64,000 nucleotides of DNA from Acidobacteriota bacterium (GTDB taxonomy: Bacteria; Acidobacteriota; Terriglobia; Terriglobales; Acidobacteriaceae), in assembly GCA_003225005.1 (NCBI GenBank), contig QIAN01000065.1, forward strand, positions 1-64,000, written 5' to 3'. This document shows positions 34,069 through 43,250 of the stretch, one piece after another. A program made the translations under genes and the position numbers. The notes beneath the pieces are model-generated. The model did not search any database. It had not been told where the DNA came from and saw only the letters and a program-made list of their open reading frames with translations. Numbering within the stretch: the stretch's first letter is position 1; each line of letters begins with the position of its first letter.

Positions 34069-34821
34069 ATGACGGACGTCCAATCTTATCTCGCCCGCGT
34101 TGGCTATAAGGGATCAACGTCGCCTACCCTCGAAACCCTGCGCGCGATCCATTACGCCCACCTGCTTAACGTTCCTTTTGAGAATCTCGACATCGCGTTG
34201 GGCCGGAAGATTGCGCTCGATGAAGACTCCTTTATCCGGAAAATCGCAGAGCGACGGCGAGGTGGATTCTGCTACGAGTTGAATGGCGCCTTCGCCGCGC
34301 TACTACGGGCGTTGGGATTTCGAGTCACCCTGCTCTCGGCGCGGGTTGCTCTCAGCGATGGCGGCGAGAGTCCGGAGTTCGATCACCTCACGTTACGTGT
34401 CGACCTTGATGAAACTTGGCTGGCGGACGTGGGTTTCGGAGAATCGTTTCTAGAGCCGCTGCGAATCGAGCCCGGCGTTGAGCAGATGGACCGCGCGGGG
34501 ACGTTCCGCATTGTCGAGCGTGGCGAGCGCCTGCTACTGGAAAAGAAACAACCGGTCGGCACTTGGAAAGGCCAGTACTCATTTACTTTCCAGTCGCGCC
34601 GACTGGAAGAGTTTGCCGGCATGTGCGAGTACCACCAACGGTCTCCCGAGTCGCATTTCACGCAGAATGAGATCTGCAGCCGAGCCACACCGGAGGGACG
34701 GATCACCCTCGCGGGCATGAAATTGATTGTGACCAGGAACGGTGAACGCGAGGAGCGACGACTGAAGTCCGAAGACGAGTGGAGAGATACTCTCCGGGAG
34801 CGCTTTGCGGTCGTTCTGTGA
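34069..34821 (+). CDS. nat: Arylamine N-acetyltransferase
   Basis: A 250-residue cysteine acetyltransferase. The catalytic triad is visible: C68 in RRGGFCYELN, H106 in DHLTLRV and D120 in ADVGFG. NVPFENLDI near residue 34 is another NAT block. It moves an acetyl group from acetyl-CoA to arylamines or hydrazines; the native substrate is unknown. It stands alone. Confidence 0.93.
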   Translation: MTDVQSYLARVGYKGSTSPTLETLRAIHYAHLLNVPFENLDIALGRKIALDEDSFIRKIAERRRGGFCYELNGAFAALLRALGFRVTLLSARVALSDGGESPEFDHLTLRVDLDETWLADVGFGESFLEPLRIEPGVEQMDRAGTFRIVERGERLLLEKKQPVGTWKGQYSFTFQSRRLEEFAGMCEYHQRSPESHFTQNEICSRATPEGRITLAGMKLIVTRNGEREERRLKSEDEWRDTLRERFAVVL

Positions 34822-34830
34822 GTCGGGCTG

Positions 34831-34905
34831 AAGTCTCTTTTTGCGAGTCAACTGCGGCGCGACTGAAGCCGCGGACTTTCACAGCCCGACCACGCGTGGC
34901 CCAGG
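34831..34905. repeat. Dispersed intergenic repeat (GACTGAAGCCGCGG type)
   Basis: CTGCGGCGCGACTGAAGCCGCGG and GGACTTTCACAGCCCGACC lie between the convergent nat and rpsT genes. It is similar in style to the pair of inverted repeats at 63345-63399. Confidence 0.4.
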
Positions 34906-34927
34906 AGGCGTAGCAAAACGACCGAAT

Positions 34928-35191
34928 TTACTGCAACGCCTTTACTCGTGCCGAGAGCCTAGACTTGTAGCGGGAAGCTGTTTTGTCGTGCAGCGTGCCC
35001 TTCTGGATTGCCTTATCGAGGGCGGAGACTGTCTGGCGGTAGACCTGTTCGGCGGCCTGTTTATCGCCCTTGGCGATGGTCTCGCGCAGTTCCCGCAGGG
35101 CGCTGCGGAGGCGGGAGGTGTTGGCGCGGTTGCGGGCAGTGCGCCGTTCGGTCTGACGGGCGCGTTTCAGCGCCGAAAAATGATTAGCCAT
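34928..35191 (-). CDS. rpsT: 30S ribosomal protein S20
   Basis: An 87-residue, Lys/Arg/Ala-rich helical protein beginning [21 protein letters not shown], the S20 signature, and of normal length. It binds 16S rRNA early in 30S assembly. It is divergent from the Ycf46-like ATPase gene, whose longest open frame would overlap it. Confidence 0.97.
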   Translation of the reverse strand: MANHFSALKRARQTERRTARNRANTSRLRSALRELRETIAKGDKQAAEQVYRQTVSALDKAIQKGTLHDKTASRYKSRLSARVKALQ

Positions 35192-35282
35192 GAATGGTTC
35201 GTTACCTTCGTGTGTATCGCGAGATATTCGGCGAGTAGCGAATACGTTATTCTACGAGACTAAGTCTCTGCCGGTCAAACAG

Positions 35283-36878
35283 GTGGCATTGCCTCTCATC
35301 CCGGATCCGCTGGCGCGGCTGAAAGTGCTGCTTGATTCTTCGACGCCCATTGTGGCGATTGAGAGCGTCGAGGAAGTCCGCGCTGTCCGACTGGTACGTG
35401 CGGCTTGTGCGGCCTTGAACCTCGCGACATTCGAGTGGACGATTGCCAGCGGCCTAGTGCGCTGCGGCAGCGATGTTGGCGAGGTAGTGCCCGAAGCGCG
35501 GGCAGTTAGTACATCGGCTTATGGCGCAGCCGCTCAGGAGGCCCTCGTGAACTCGAAAGCCATCTACAACAGTCAGGAACCAGCGCAAATGCTGGCTAAC
35601 CTCGAGGGCATTTCCGTCGGCGCGGCCTTCATCCTGAAAGACCTGCACCGCCATATGGGTGAGCCAGTGGTCGTTCGGCGTCTGCGCGATGTGGGGCAGA
35701 AATTCTCCGAGAACCGCCGCACCATCGTTCTGACCTCACCGAAAATTGAGATTCCTGCCGAGCTCGAAGGGCTGGTGGAATTTCTGCAGTTCCCCCTGCC
35801 CGACCGCCGACGCTTGCGCCAGATCATCGATGAAACCGTCGCCAGAATTTCCAAGAATCACACTTTGCAGCGGAGGCTTGATGACCAGGGCTATGACGCA
35901 GTGGTGGACGGCCTGCGTGGCCTTACCGAAGAAGAAGCAGAGCGTGCCCTTTCTCAGGCGCTGGTTGCGCGCAATGGATTGTGCGCTGAAATTGCGGAGG
36001 ATGTGCACGATACTAAGAAGTGTTTGCTCCGGCGCTCTGAAATGTTGGAGTTCGTGGAAGCGGGCGATGCCTTGGCCGGTGTGGGCGGAATGGACAATCT
36101 CAAGCGCTGGCTGGCTCAGAGGCGCGGCTCATGGGAAGACGCGGCGCGCGAGTTCGGCTTGGAAGCGCCACATGGCGTAATTGTCCTGGGAGTGCAGGGA
36201 TGCGGAAAGTCGCTGTGCGCGCGTGCCGTAGCGGGCGAGTGGAATCTGCCGCTTGTGAAGTTCGACACCGCCGCCATCTACGATAAATACATTGGCGAAA
36301 CCGAAAAACGCATCCGCAAGGTGTTTGAGGTCGCTGAAGGACTTGCTCCGTGTGTCCTCTGGATCGACGAGTTAGAGAAAGTGTTCGCCGGCAGTGGGCC
36401 AGACTCGGCGTCGGCCGACGCTGGCGTTTCTTCACGGCTGCTGGCGTCGTTCCTTTCGTGGATGCAGGACCGCAAGACACCTGTCTTCGTGGCCGCCACG
36501 TGCAACAACGTTAGCGCGTTGCCGCCGGAACTGATCCGCAAGGGGCGTTTCGACGAACTTTTCTTCGTCGATCTACCCAATCAGGCGGAGCGCGAGCAGA
36601 TCCTCTCGATTCAATTGAAGAAGCGGAAACGAAATCCAGGGGAGTTTGATCTGCAAACCGTGGCCACCGCGGCCAAGGGATTCTCCGGAGCGGAGATCGA
36701 CGCTGCCGTGCAGACCTCGATGTACGCGGCCTACTCGAGCAAAAACGACGTGTCCACCCAAGCCCTGCTGGATGCCCTCAGAGCGACCGTGCCGCTCTCC
36801 ACCACCCGGGCCGAAGAGATTGAAGCCTTGCGCCAGTGGGCGCGGACGAGGGCCGTGCCAGCGTCGATCGCGGTCTAA
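35283..36878 (+). CDS. Ycf46-type AAA ATPase
   Basis: About 531 residues from the GTG at 35283 (MALPLIPDPLARL). The frame is open to an ATG at 35190, which would overlap the divergent rpsT start, so the shorter form is favoured. In it, Walker A is GVQGCGKS (about 303-310), Walker B is LWIDELEK (D362, E363), and KGRFDELFFVDLPNQAEREQI is the sensor-2/helical region. It fits the Ycf46 clade of single-domain AAA proteins with a helical N-terminal region. Their role is poorly known (photosynthesis-related in cyanobacteria); no function is assigned here. Confidence 0.85.
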   Translation: MALPLIPDPLARLKVLLDSSTPIVAIESVEEVRAVRLVRAACAALNLATFEWTIASGLVRCGSDVGEVVPEARAVSTSAYGAAAQEALVNSKAIYNSQEPAQMLANLEGISVGAAFILKDLHRHMGEPVVVRRLRDVGQKFSENRRTIVLTSPKIEIPAELEGLVEFLQFPLPDRRRLRQIIDETVARISKNHTLQRRLDDQGYDAVVDGLRGLTEEEAERALSQALVARNGLCAEIAEDVHDTKKCLLRRSEMLEFVEAGDALAGVGGMDNLKRWLAQRRGSWEDAAREFGLEAPHGVIVLGVQGCGKSLCARAVAGEWNLPLVKFDTAAIYDKYIGETEKRIRKVFEVAEGLAPCVLWIDELEKVFAGSGPDSASADAGVSSRLLASFLSWMQDRKTPVFVAATCNNVSALPPELIRKGRFDELFFVDLPNQAEREQILSIQLKKRKRNPGEFDLQTVATAAKGFSGAEIDAAVQTSMYAAYSSKNDVSTQALLDALRATVPLSTTRAEEIEALRQWARTRAVPASIAV

Positions 36879-37127
36879 TCCCGGCAAGCAGAGTAAGCCG
36901 AAGTAAGCCGAGGCCGCCATTGACTCCCACCTCGGGGCGGGGTAGGCTTAAATTAATGGCAGTCGCTTGCCCCTTGGGCGCGAGCATTTCGGCTGGTTTC
37001 ACCTCCCCAGAGAACAATTTTGTTTTGCCAACCGGACAGGATATGCCTGCCCGGAGGGAACGGCATCTAATTTCGGCGGTTGAAAAGTAGTGCGCAACAG
37101 GCGCGCGGAGGGGTGCGCCAAAACTGA

Positions 37128-38228
37128 ATGAAAAAGAGTATCGGGATTACTCCCAACATTGAGACTCTGTTCGGCACCCGCGATGAAAATGTGCGCGTGC
37201 TGGAAGATGGCTTGAACGTCACCATTGACCTGAAGTCGAACTGCATTGAACTGGAAGGCGCGGCACGCGATGTGGCCCGCGCCGAGCAAGTATTCGCTGA
37301 TTATGAAAGCTTGCAGCGCTCGGGATACACATTCAACAATGGCGATCTCAACAGCATGCTGCGGGTGCTGGCGGCGGATGCCAACTCAACCCTGAAGGGC
37401 TTAGCTGAAGTCGGCCGGCAGCGCTCATTCGGGCGGCATACGGTGCAACCGAAAAGCCCAAATCAGCGCCGCTATCTGGAAACCATCGAAACCCATGACA
37501 TGGTTTTTGGTGTAGGCCCCGCGGGCACGGGCAAAACGTATCTGGCCGTGGCCATGGCGATTTCGGCGCTGCTTTCAAAGCGTGTGAATCGCATCATCCT
37601 GGCGCGTCCGGCGGTGGAAGCGGGAGAGCGCCTGGGCTTTTTGCCGGGCACGCTGCAAGACAAGATTGATCCATACCTGCGTCCGCTCTATGACGCGCTA
37701 TACGACATGCTCGATCCGGAACGTGTCGATCGCTATCTGGAGAAAAACGTTATCGAGATCGCGCCCATTGCCTTCATGCGCGGCCGCACATTGAACGATT
37801 CGTTCGTGATTCTCGACGAGGCGCAGAACACCACATCGGAGCAGATGAAGATGTTCGTCACCCGCCTGGGATTCAACTCCAAGGCGGTGATTACTGGAGA
37901 CATTACGCAGATCGATCTCCCCAGCGCCCGCCGCAGCGGGCTTCTCGAAGCGATCGATGTATTGAAGAGCGTGGAGGGTTTGGCGTTTGTCCACTTCGAC
38001 GAGGCCGACGTGGTGCGGCATCACCTGGTGCAGCGCATTATCCGCGCTTACGACGAGCACAAAACGCGCATTGCCGAGCAGCAGATTCTGCTGTTGCCGG
38101 AAGTTAAAAATGGAAATGCAAAAGGCACGGAAGTCGGTGAACGAACCAACGGAAAGTCCAGTGCCCCTGGAATAGGAAGCGGGCAGGACGTTGCCGGGTC
38201 ACGGGCGGAAATCGGAACTGAGGAGTAA
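37128..38228 (+). CDS. phoH: PhoH-family ATPase
   Basis: A 366-residue protein with an N-terminal KH-like part (1-100) and a PhoH P-loop domain: Walker A GPAGTGKT (130-137), [19 protein letters not shown] and Walker [10 protein letters not shown]. PhoH/YbeZ proteins are ATPases linked to RNA metabolism and partner with YbeY, whose gene follows here. The 249-base leader contains palindromes (CCTCGGGGCGG; GCCTGCCCGG) but no clear promoter. Confidence 0.93.
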   Translation: MKKSIGITPNIETLFGTRDENVRVLEDGLNVTIDLKSNCIELEGAARDVARAEQVFADYESLQRSGYTFNNGDLNSMLRVLAADANSTLKGLAEVGRQRSFGRHTVQPKSPNQRRYLETIETHDMVFGVGPAGTGKTYLAVAMAISALLSKRVNRIILARPAVEAGERLGFLPGTLQDKIDPYLRPLYDALYDMLDPERVDRYLEKNVIEIAPIAFMRGRTLNDSFVILDEAQNTTSEQMKMFVTRLGFNSKAVITGDITQIDLPSARRSGLLEAIDVLKSVEGLAFVHFDEADVVRHHLVQRIIRAYDEHKTRIAEQQILLLPEVKNGNAKGTEVGERTNGKSSAPGIGSGQDVAGSRAEIGTEE

Positions 38229-38244
38229 GGTACAGGTTCCACAC

Positions 38245-38280
38245 GGGAGGGCGCCGGATTGGGCCCTCCCTGTTTGTTTT
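38245..38280 (+). terminator. Hairpin with T-rich tail after phoH
   Basis: GGGAGGGC (38245-38252) and GCCCTCCC (38263-38270) pair over 8 bp with a 10-nt loop, followed by TGTTTGTTTT. It probably reduces read-through from phoH into ybeY, or terminates it. Confidence 0.6.
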
Positions 38281-38310
38281 GGCCAGCGCAGACGCAGATC
38301 CATGGTTGGG

Positions 38311-38370
38311 CAGAAAAGAAATTTAGCGCAGAGTTCGCCGAGAAAGGCCGCACAGGTCGCGGAGAGGAAA
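38311..38370. repeat. Purine-rich GCAGAG-type intergenic repeat
   Basis: AGCGCAGAGTTCGCCGAGAAAGG and CGCACAGGTCGCGGAGAGG are imperfect repeats of a CGCAGAG/CGCCGAGA unit. The end of the stretch supplies the GGAGAGG ribosome binding site for ybeY. Confidence 0.35.
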
Positions 38371-38883
38371 GTGGTCACTTTGAAGAGGCGAAGGGGTGGG
38401 CTCAGCGGCGCGATGCTCGAAGGCTTTGTGCTGCGGGCGCGACGGGTCGTGGGATTAAAGGGCACGGTCAACGTCCTGGTGACGGGCAGCAGCGAGATGC
38501 GAGTTTTGAATCGAAGGTTTGGCGGCAAGGACAAGCCCACAGACGTATTGTCATTCCCCGCTTTGGCGCAGATCGAGGGAGGAAAATTCGCTGGGGATGT
38601 TGCTGTCTGTGCCGACATTGCCGCAAGAAATGCCCGGCGGCTCGGACATTCCGCGGTCGAAGAGGTGAAAATCCTGACGCTACATGGAGTTCTCCATCTG
38701 GCGGGCTACGACCACGAGAGCGATAATGGCAGAATGGCCCGCAAGGAGAGCAAGCTCCGGCGAGAGCTGGGGCTGCCCACGGGGCTGATCGAGCGAAATA
38801 AGCAAGCAGGAACCAAAGGACTCCCAGTGCGCAAAACTCGCGCATCAAGCCGCGGTGCCGCAGGCTTGCGGAGGCCGAGATGA
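38371..38883 (+). CDS. ybeY: rRNA maturation endonuclease YbeY
   Basis: From the GTG at 38371 (171 residues), chosen because GGAGAGG lies just upstream and length then fits the family; the frame is open to 38191 but overlaps phoH. The zinc motif H-xxx-H-xxxxx-H is HGVLHLAGYDH (H105, H109, H115), and NRRFGGKDKPTDVLSFP is the YbeY signature. The enzyme works in 16S rRNA 3'-end maturation and ribosome quality control. It sits between phoH and the corC-like gene, and its stop overlaps the latter by four bases. Confidence 0.93.
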   Translation: MVTLKRRRGGLSGAMLEGFVLRARRVVGLKGTVNVLVTGSSEMRVLNRRFGGKDKPTDVLSFPALAQIEGGKFAGDVAVCADIAARNARRLGHSAVEEVKILTLHGVLHLAGYDHESDNGRMARKESKLRRELGLPTGLIERNKQAGTKGLPVRKTRASSRGAAGLRRPR

Positions 38884-40145
38884 ACCTTGCGGTTGCCGTG
38901 GCGCTGCTTCTGCTGTTGGGTTTGCTGATCCTGGTTTCCTACGTGGATCGGGTCTACCAGGAGATCGGCAAGTTTCTCTCGCGCGAATTCCAGAGTAATA
39001 TCGACATTTTTGAGCAAAAGATTGAACCTAAGCTGCGCGTTAGCCGCAGCCGGGCATCGCTTTCCATGGCGGTGCTCACCCAGTTGATCACCGCCGTCAT
39101 TGGCTTGCTGCTGGGTTTCACGGTTTTCAATGATCAGAGGTGGAGTGTCTACGAAATCCTCCAGGCGACCCTGAGCCTGATTCTGATTGTGATTCTGTGC
39201 AACCGTTTCCTACCGTTCGTATTTTTCTCCCGCACCGACGGCGCATGGCTCATACGCTGGACACCGATGCTCACAATCCTGATCTATTTAGTGCTGCCGG
39301 TCACAATCGTGTTGGGATTCCTTCAGTCCGTTGCCTCGCTCACTCGGCAAAACACAGGAGAACAGCCGGAGAGCCCGGCAGAAGCTGTGGACGCGCTCAT
39401 TGAGGCCGGGCGGGAAGAGGGCATTCTGCAGGAGGGTGACCGTGATCTGATTCAGTCGGTGGTGGAGTTCAGCGGTAAGACAGTGCGTGAGGCGATGAAA
39501 CCGCGTCCCGAGATATTTGCCGTCCCCCGTGACACTACGGTGGAGCGATTCATCGAGTTGCTGCGGACCAAACACTACTCCCGCGTCCCCGTGTATGAAG
39601 GGAACATCCACAATATTAAGGGAATCGTTTACGCGCAGGACGTGCTGCAGGTGCCGGATAGTGAGGCGCGGGTCCGGACGCTGGACAGCTTGATGCGGCG
39701 TGACGTTTATTTCGTACCGGAGAGCAAGCTCGGAAGTGATCTGCTCCGCGAGATGCAGAAGAAGAATATCCGGATGGCGATTGTCGTAGATGAGTACGGC
39801 GGAGTCGCCGGGCTGGTCACGATTGAAGACCTGGTGGAAGAGATCGTGGGTGAGATCCGCGACGAGCATGAGAAGCCTGAGATCATCCGCGAAAGCGAGC
39901 GTTCTTACATCGTTTCCGGAGGAATGGATGTAGACCGCCTGGCGGAACTCTTTGGGGTGAAGCCGGAGGGGAAGGAGTCGTCGACCCTGGCCGGGCTGGT
40001 CACCGAGTTGGCCGGACGCATTCCGCAGAGAGGCGAAGTAATCGAGGAGGACGGTTTGCGCTTCGAGGTAGTGGAATCTACAAACCGCAAGGTTGAACGA
40101 GTACGAGTTAGCGTGCCGCAGCCGCAACAGTTGAAGTTGATTTGA
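38880..40145 (+). CDS. CorC/HlyC-type CBS-domain hemolysin-family protein
   Basis: A 421-residue inner-membrane protein: helices about 1-20, 60-85, 90-112 and 125-148, then a CBS pair (about 195-320; [20 protein letters not shown] and [20 protein letters not shown]-like) and a C-terminal CorC_HlyC domain (about 330-415). It belongs to the group linked to magnesium/cobalt efflux. A similar protein with a DUF21 domain is at 61783. Position between ybeY and era is the common bacterial gene order (ybeZ-ybeY-ybeX). Confidence 0.9.
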   Translation: MNLAVAVALLLLLGLLILVSYVDRVYQEIGKFLSREFQSNIDIFEQKIEPKLRVSRSRASLSMAVLTQLITAVIGLLLGFTVFNDQRWSVYEILQATLSLILIVILCNRFLPFVFFSRTDGAWLIRWTPMLTILIYLVLPVTIVLGFLQSVASLTRQNTGEQPESPAEAVDALIEAGREEGILQEGDRDLIQSVVEFSGKTVREAMKPRPEIFAVPRDTTVERFIELLRTKHYSRVPVYEGNIHNIKGIVYAQDVLQVPDSEARVRTLDSLMRRDVYFVPESKLGSDLLREMQKKNIRMAIVVDEYGGVAGLVTIEDLVEEIVGEIRDEHEKPEIIRESERSYIVSGGMDVDRLAELFGVKPEGKESSTLAGLVTELAGRIPQRGEVIEEDGLRFEVVESTNRKVERVRVSVPQPQQLKLI

Positions 40146-40155
40146 GGAACGCTAC

Positions 40156-40345
40156 TGGCGGTGAGCTTCTAGCTGCTGGCCAACCCGTTCACGCCTAAGC
40201 CCACTCTCTCTGTCTGAGGTCGTAAACGGGCTCGCGCATCCCCCAAATTGAATACAGCATTTGATTATTGCGGCGGTCGCGTGCAAGTAGCGTGGTGCAA
40301 TGAGAAGCCCGTAGCTAGAAGCAGACAGCTAGTAGTATATTCCCT
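40156..40345. repeat. Intergenic AGCTTCTAGC repeats before era
   Basis: GAGCTTCTAGCTGCTGGCC near 40164 and CCCGTAGCTAGAAGCAGACAGC near 40307 are related and largely inverted to each other. The stretch has no gene. A TAGTATATT just before the era ATG may be a promoter remnant. Confidence 0.45.
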
Positions 40346-41299
40346 ATGCCATTTCGCTCCGGTTTCGTCTGCATTCTCGGCCGGCCCAATGCGGGCAAGT
40401 CGACAATGCTGAATGCGCTCGTCGGTGAGAAGCTCGCGATTATTTCGCCTAAGCCTCAGACCACGCGCAACCGCATCCAGGGAGTGGTTCATTTACCCAC
40501 GGCAAAAGGCCGCGATGCCGGGCAAATAGTTTTGCTCGATACGCCAGGTGTGCACAAGCCAGATAGTTCCCTGGGCCGCAGGATGATGGTGGAAGTGCGT
40601 GAAGCGCTCGAAGGATGCGATCTTGTGCTGGTCATCATGGACGTGACGCGCAAGTTTGACCCACGCGACCAGTTTGCGCTCGACTTGTTGAAGCAATCCG
40701 GCACTGGGGCCTTTCTCATCCTGAACAAAGTCGACCTGCTGCGAGACAAATCGAAGCTTCTGCCGATGATCGAGGAATATCGCAAACTTTATGACTTCAA
40801 GCAAGTCATTCCGATTTCCGCAGTGAAGCGAAGTGGACTCGACGTTCTGCTGAAGGAAGTAATTTCCGCGCTGCCTCGAGGGCCTGCTTATTTCCCCGCA
40901 GATCAGGTTACCGACCAGCCAGCCCGGTTCATGGCGAGCGAGATCATTCGCGAACAGGTTTTGATGGAAACCGAAGAGGAAATTCCTTACGCGACCACTG
41001 TGGTTGTGGACACCTTCGAAGAAGGGAAAAAACTGACGCGTATTTCCGCGACCATTTACTGCGAGCGCGACGGCCAGAAGGGAATTCTTGTTGGCAAGCG
41101 TGGACAGATGCTGAAGCGAATCGGTACGGGGGCACGGCTGCAGATCGAACGTATGCTGGGGACGAAGGTCTTCCTGGAGCTATACGTCAAAGTGCAGCCG
41201 GGCTGGCGCGATTCCCGGAGTTTCGTGCAAGAGCTTGACTGGCGAAGGCAGTTGGAGCAGCTGTCGACGTCTCGCGGCTCGCTTGACGAAGAGCGATGA
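40346..41299 (+). CDS. era: GTPase Era
   Basis: A 317-residue GTPase with G1 GRPNAGKST (12-20), G3 DTPG (65-68), G4 NKVD (127-130), and a C-terminal KH RNA-binding domain (about 200-300; KGILVGKRGQMLKRIG). Era binds the 16S rRNA 3' end and checks 30S assembly. It follows the phoH-ybeY-corC group, all working on ribosome or RNA maturation. Confidence 0.97.
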   Translation: MPFRSGFVCILGRPNAGKSTMLNALVGEKLAIISPKPQTTRNRIQGVVHLPTAKGRDAGQIVLLDTPGVHKPDSSLGRRMMVEVREALEGCDLVLVIMDVTRKFDPRDQFALDLLKQSGTGAFLILNKVDLLRDKSKLLPMIEEYRKLYDFKQVIPISAVKRSGLDVLLKEVISALPRGPAYFPADQVTDQPARFMASEIIREQVLMETEEEIPYATTVVVDTFEEGKKLTRISATIYCERDGQKGILVGKRGQMLKRIGTGARLQIERMLGTKVFLELYVKVQPGWRDSRSFVQELDWRRQLEQLSTSRGSLDEER

Positions 41300-41403
41300 A
41301 ACAGACCACGGAGCTCGTGCTGCGAATTGGCAGAAGGTTGCCGCGCACCCGGAAATCCCTGTAAAATCACAGTACTGCAAATAACCGAGTCAATGCGAGG
41401 ATC

Positions 41404-41862
41404 ATGTCTTCCGACGGCCCCGACGAACAGTGGTCTGATTACGACTTCGATCCCGAAAAATTGACTCTCCGCCTCCAGGTCACTCTGGCCGCCGATAAGA
41501 GGGCAATTGATGCGGTGGTGGAACAGGTCATGGATACCATTCGTCAAACCAAGTGCGCCGATGGAAAAGAAGACGCCATTGAACTCGCTTTGACCGAGGC
41601 CCTGGCCAATGCCGTGGTTCACGGCGCAAAGGAAGACCCCAGTAAGACCGTCGAATGCGTAGTAGCTTGTGATGAAGAACGTGGCATGATCATCGTGGTC
41701 CGCGATCCAGGATCAGGCTTCGACCCCGCTGCCATTCCTACTCCGACCGTGGGGCAGAACATCTATTCCAATCACGGTCGCGGAATCTTCCTCATCAATC
41801 AGCTCATGGATGAAGTGAAGTTTCTCAAGAACGGGACCGAGATCCACATGGTGAAGCGGTAG
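41404..41862 (+). CDS. RsbW-like anti-sigma-factor ATP-binding protein
   Basis: A 152-residue stand-alone HATPase_c domain. The N-box is ELALTEALANAVVHGA, the DPGSGFDP block follows, and the G2 box is NHGRGIFLI. Such proteins are serine-kinase anti-sigma or anti-anti-sigma regulators (RsbW/SpoIIAB). No partner sigma factor or antagonist gene is adjacent. Confidence 0.85.
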   Translation: MSSDGPDEQWSDYDFDPEKLTLRLQVTLAADKRAIDAVVEQVMDTIRQTKCADGKEDAIELALTEALANAVVHGAKEDPSKTVECVVACDEERGMIIVVRDPGSGFDPAAIPTPTVGQNIYSNHGRGIFLINQLMDEVKFLKNGTEIHMVKR

Positions 41863-41894
41863 GAGCTGCTCACGCCAGAGGTTTCGTGATTTCG

Positions 41895-43250
41895 TCATTC
41901 CTTGGTCGCAATTCCCAGCGTTTTCATCTTACGGTAGAGATGGCTGCGCTCCAGTCCCAATACTTCGGAAGTGCGGCTGACGTTTCCGTGATTTTCATCC
42001 AGCTTTTTCAGGATGTAGTCGCGCTCGTACGCATCACGGGCCTGATGCAGGGTGGAGAACTCGCTTCCAGAGGCGCGGCGATTGCCGTGGCGATAAACCA
42101 AAGGAGGCAAATGTTTGCGGTCGAAGCGGGTGGTGGTGGGATTCATGATCACGATACGTTCAATCACGTTGCGCAATTCGCGCACGTTGCCCGGCCATGA
42201 ATATCGCATCAGCAATTCGATGGCATCGTCGGTGATTTCACGCGGGCGGCGGCCGTAAGTTGCCGCCAGCTCCTTGAGAAAGTACCGAGCGAAGAGTGGA
42301 ATGTCTTCTTTGCGTTCGCGCAATGGAGGGACGAAGAAGGGGATCACGTTAAGCCGATAGAACAAGTCCTCGCGGAAATTACCTTTTGAAATCTCTTCTT
42401 CGAGGTCTTTGTTGGTGGAAGCAATCACGCGCACATCCACAGTGATTGTTTCTTCGCTGCCCACTGGGATAAAACGTTGTTCTTCGAGCGTGCGCAGCAC
42501 TTTCGATTGCGTCTTCAAACTCATGTCCCCGACTTCATCGAGAAACAGCGTTCCCTCGTTCGCTTTCTGAAACTTGCCTTCTTTGTCCGTGGCCGCTCCC
42601 GAAAACGATCCCTTGTGATGTCCGAACAATTCGCTTTCTATGAGATCTTCGGGTATGGCGGCACAATTTACCTCGACGAAGGTCTGCTCCTTGCGCAGGC
42701 TTTGGGCATGAATAGCGTGTGCCACCAGCTCTTTCCCTGAGCCTGACTCGCCGTAGATCAAAACCCGGCCGTTGGTCGGGGCCATGAGTCCAATCTGCTG
42801 GCGTAGAGCCTTCATGGGAATGCTGTCGCCCACGATCGTGCTCCTGGCATGGAGCTGCTTCTTGAGGTCGACATTTTCCCGCTCCAGCTTCTTCGATTCG
42901 ACCGCGTTCTTGACCAGAATCAAAGTCTTGTCGAGGGAGAGAGGTTTTTCGAGAAAGTCGTAGGCGCCGAGTTTGGTGGCGCGGACCGCTGTTTCAATGG
43001 TTCCATGGCCAGAAATCATGATCACTTCGGGCGGGTTGTCGAGCTGGCGAATCCTCTCCAGGGTTTCCAGGCCGTCGATGCCGGGCAGCCAGATGTCGAG
43101 CAGCACCACATCAAACGCGCCTTTCCGCAAGCGCTCCAGACAGGCTTCGCCGCTCTCCGCCGACGAAGCGGAGTATCCTTCATCGGTCAGTACGCCGGCC
43201 AACGAATCGCGGATTCCAGCTTCGTCGTCAACAATGAGGATGTTAGGCAT
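41895..43250 (-). CDS. NtrX-like sigma-54 response regulator
   Basis: About 451 residues from MPNILIVDDE; a longer frame begins at 43277. The receiver domain has D52 in LLDIWLPG and the expected acidic pocket. The AAA+ domain has Walker A GESGSGKE (167-174). The sigma-54-contact loop normally reading GAFTGA is GSFSGA (214-219). A Fis-type HTH (GNVSRTSEVLGLERSHLYRKM) ends the protein. It overlaps the NtrY-like kinase gene by 8 bases, so they form a two-component pair, probably reading redox or nitrogen state as NtrYX does. Confidence 0.9.
   Translation of the reverse strand: MPNILIVDDEAGIRDSLAGVLTDEGYSASSAESGEACLERLRKGAFDVVLLDIWLPGIDGLETLERIRQLDNPPEVIMISGHGTIETAVRATKLGAYDFLEKPLSLDKTLILVKNAVESKKLERENVDLKKQLHARSTIVGDSIPMKALRQQIGLMAPTNGRVLIYGESGSGKELVAHAIHAQSLRKEQTFVEVNCAAIPEDLIESELFGHHKGSFSGAATDKEGKFQKANEGTLFLDEVGDMSLKTQSKVLRTLEEQRFIPVGSEETITVDVRVIASTNKDLEEEISKGNFREDLFYRLNVIPFFVPPLRERKEDIPLFARYFLKELAATYGRRPREITDDAIELLMRYSWPGNVRELRNVIERIVIMNPTTTRFDRKHLPPLVYRHGNRRASGSEFSTLHQARDAYERDYILKKLDENHGNVSRTSEVLGLERSHLYRKMKTLGIATKE

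Noticed and set aside
38191-38370. N-terminal extension of ybeY
   Set aside because: It overlaps phoH, spans a terminator-like hairpin and a purine-rich repeat, and makes the protein too long for the family.
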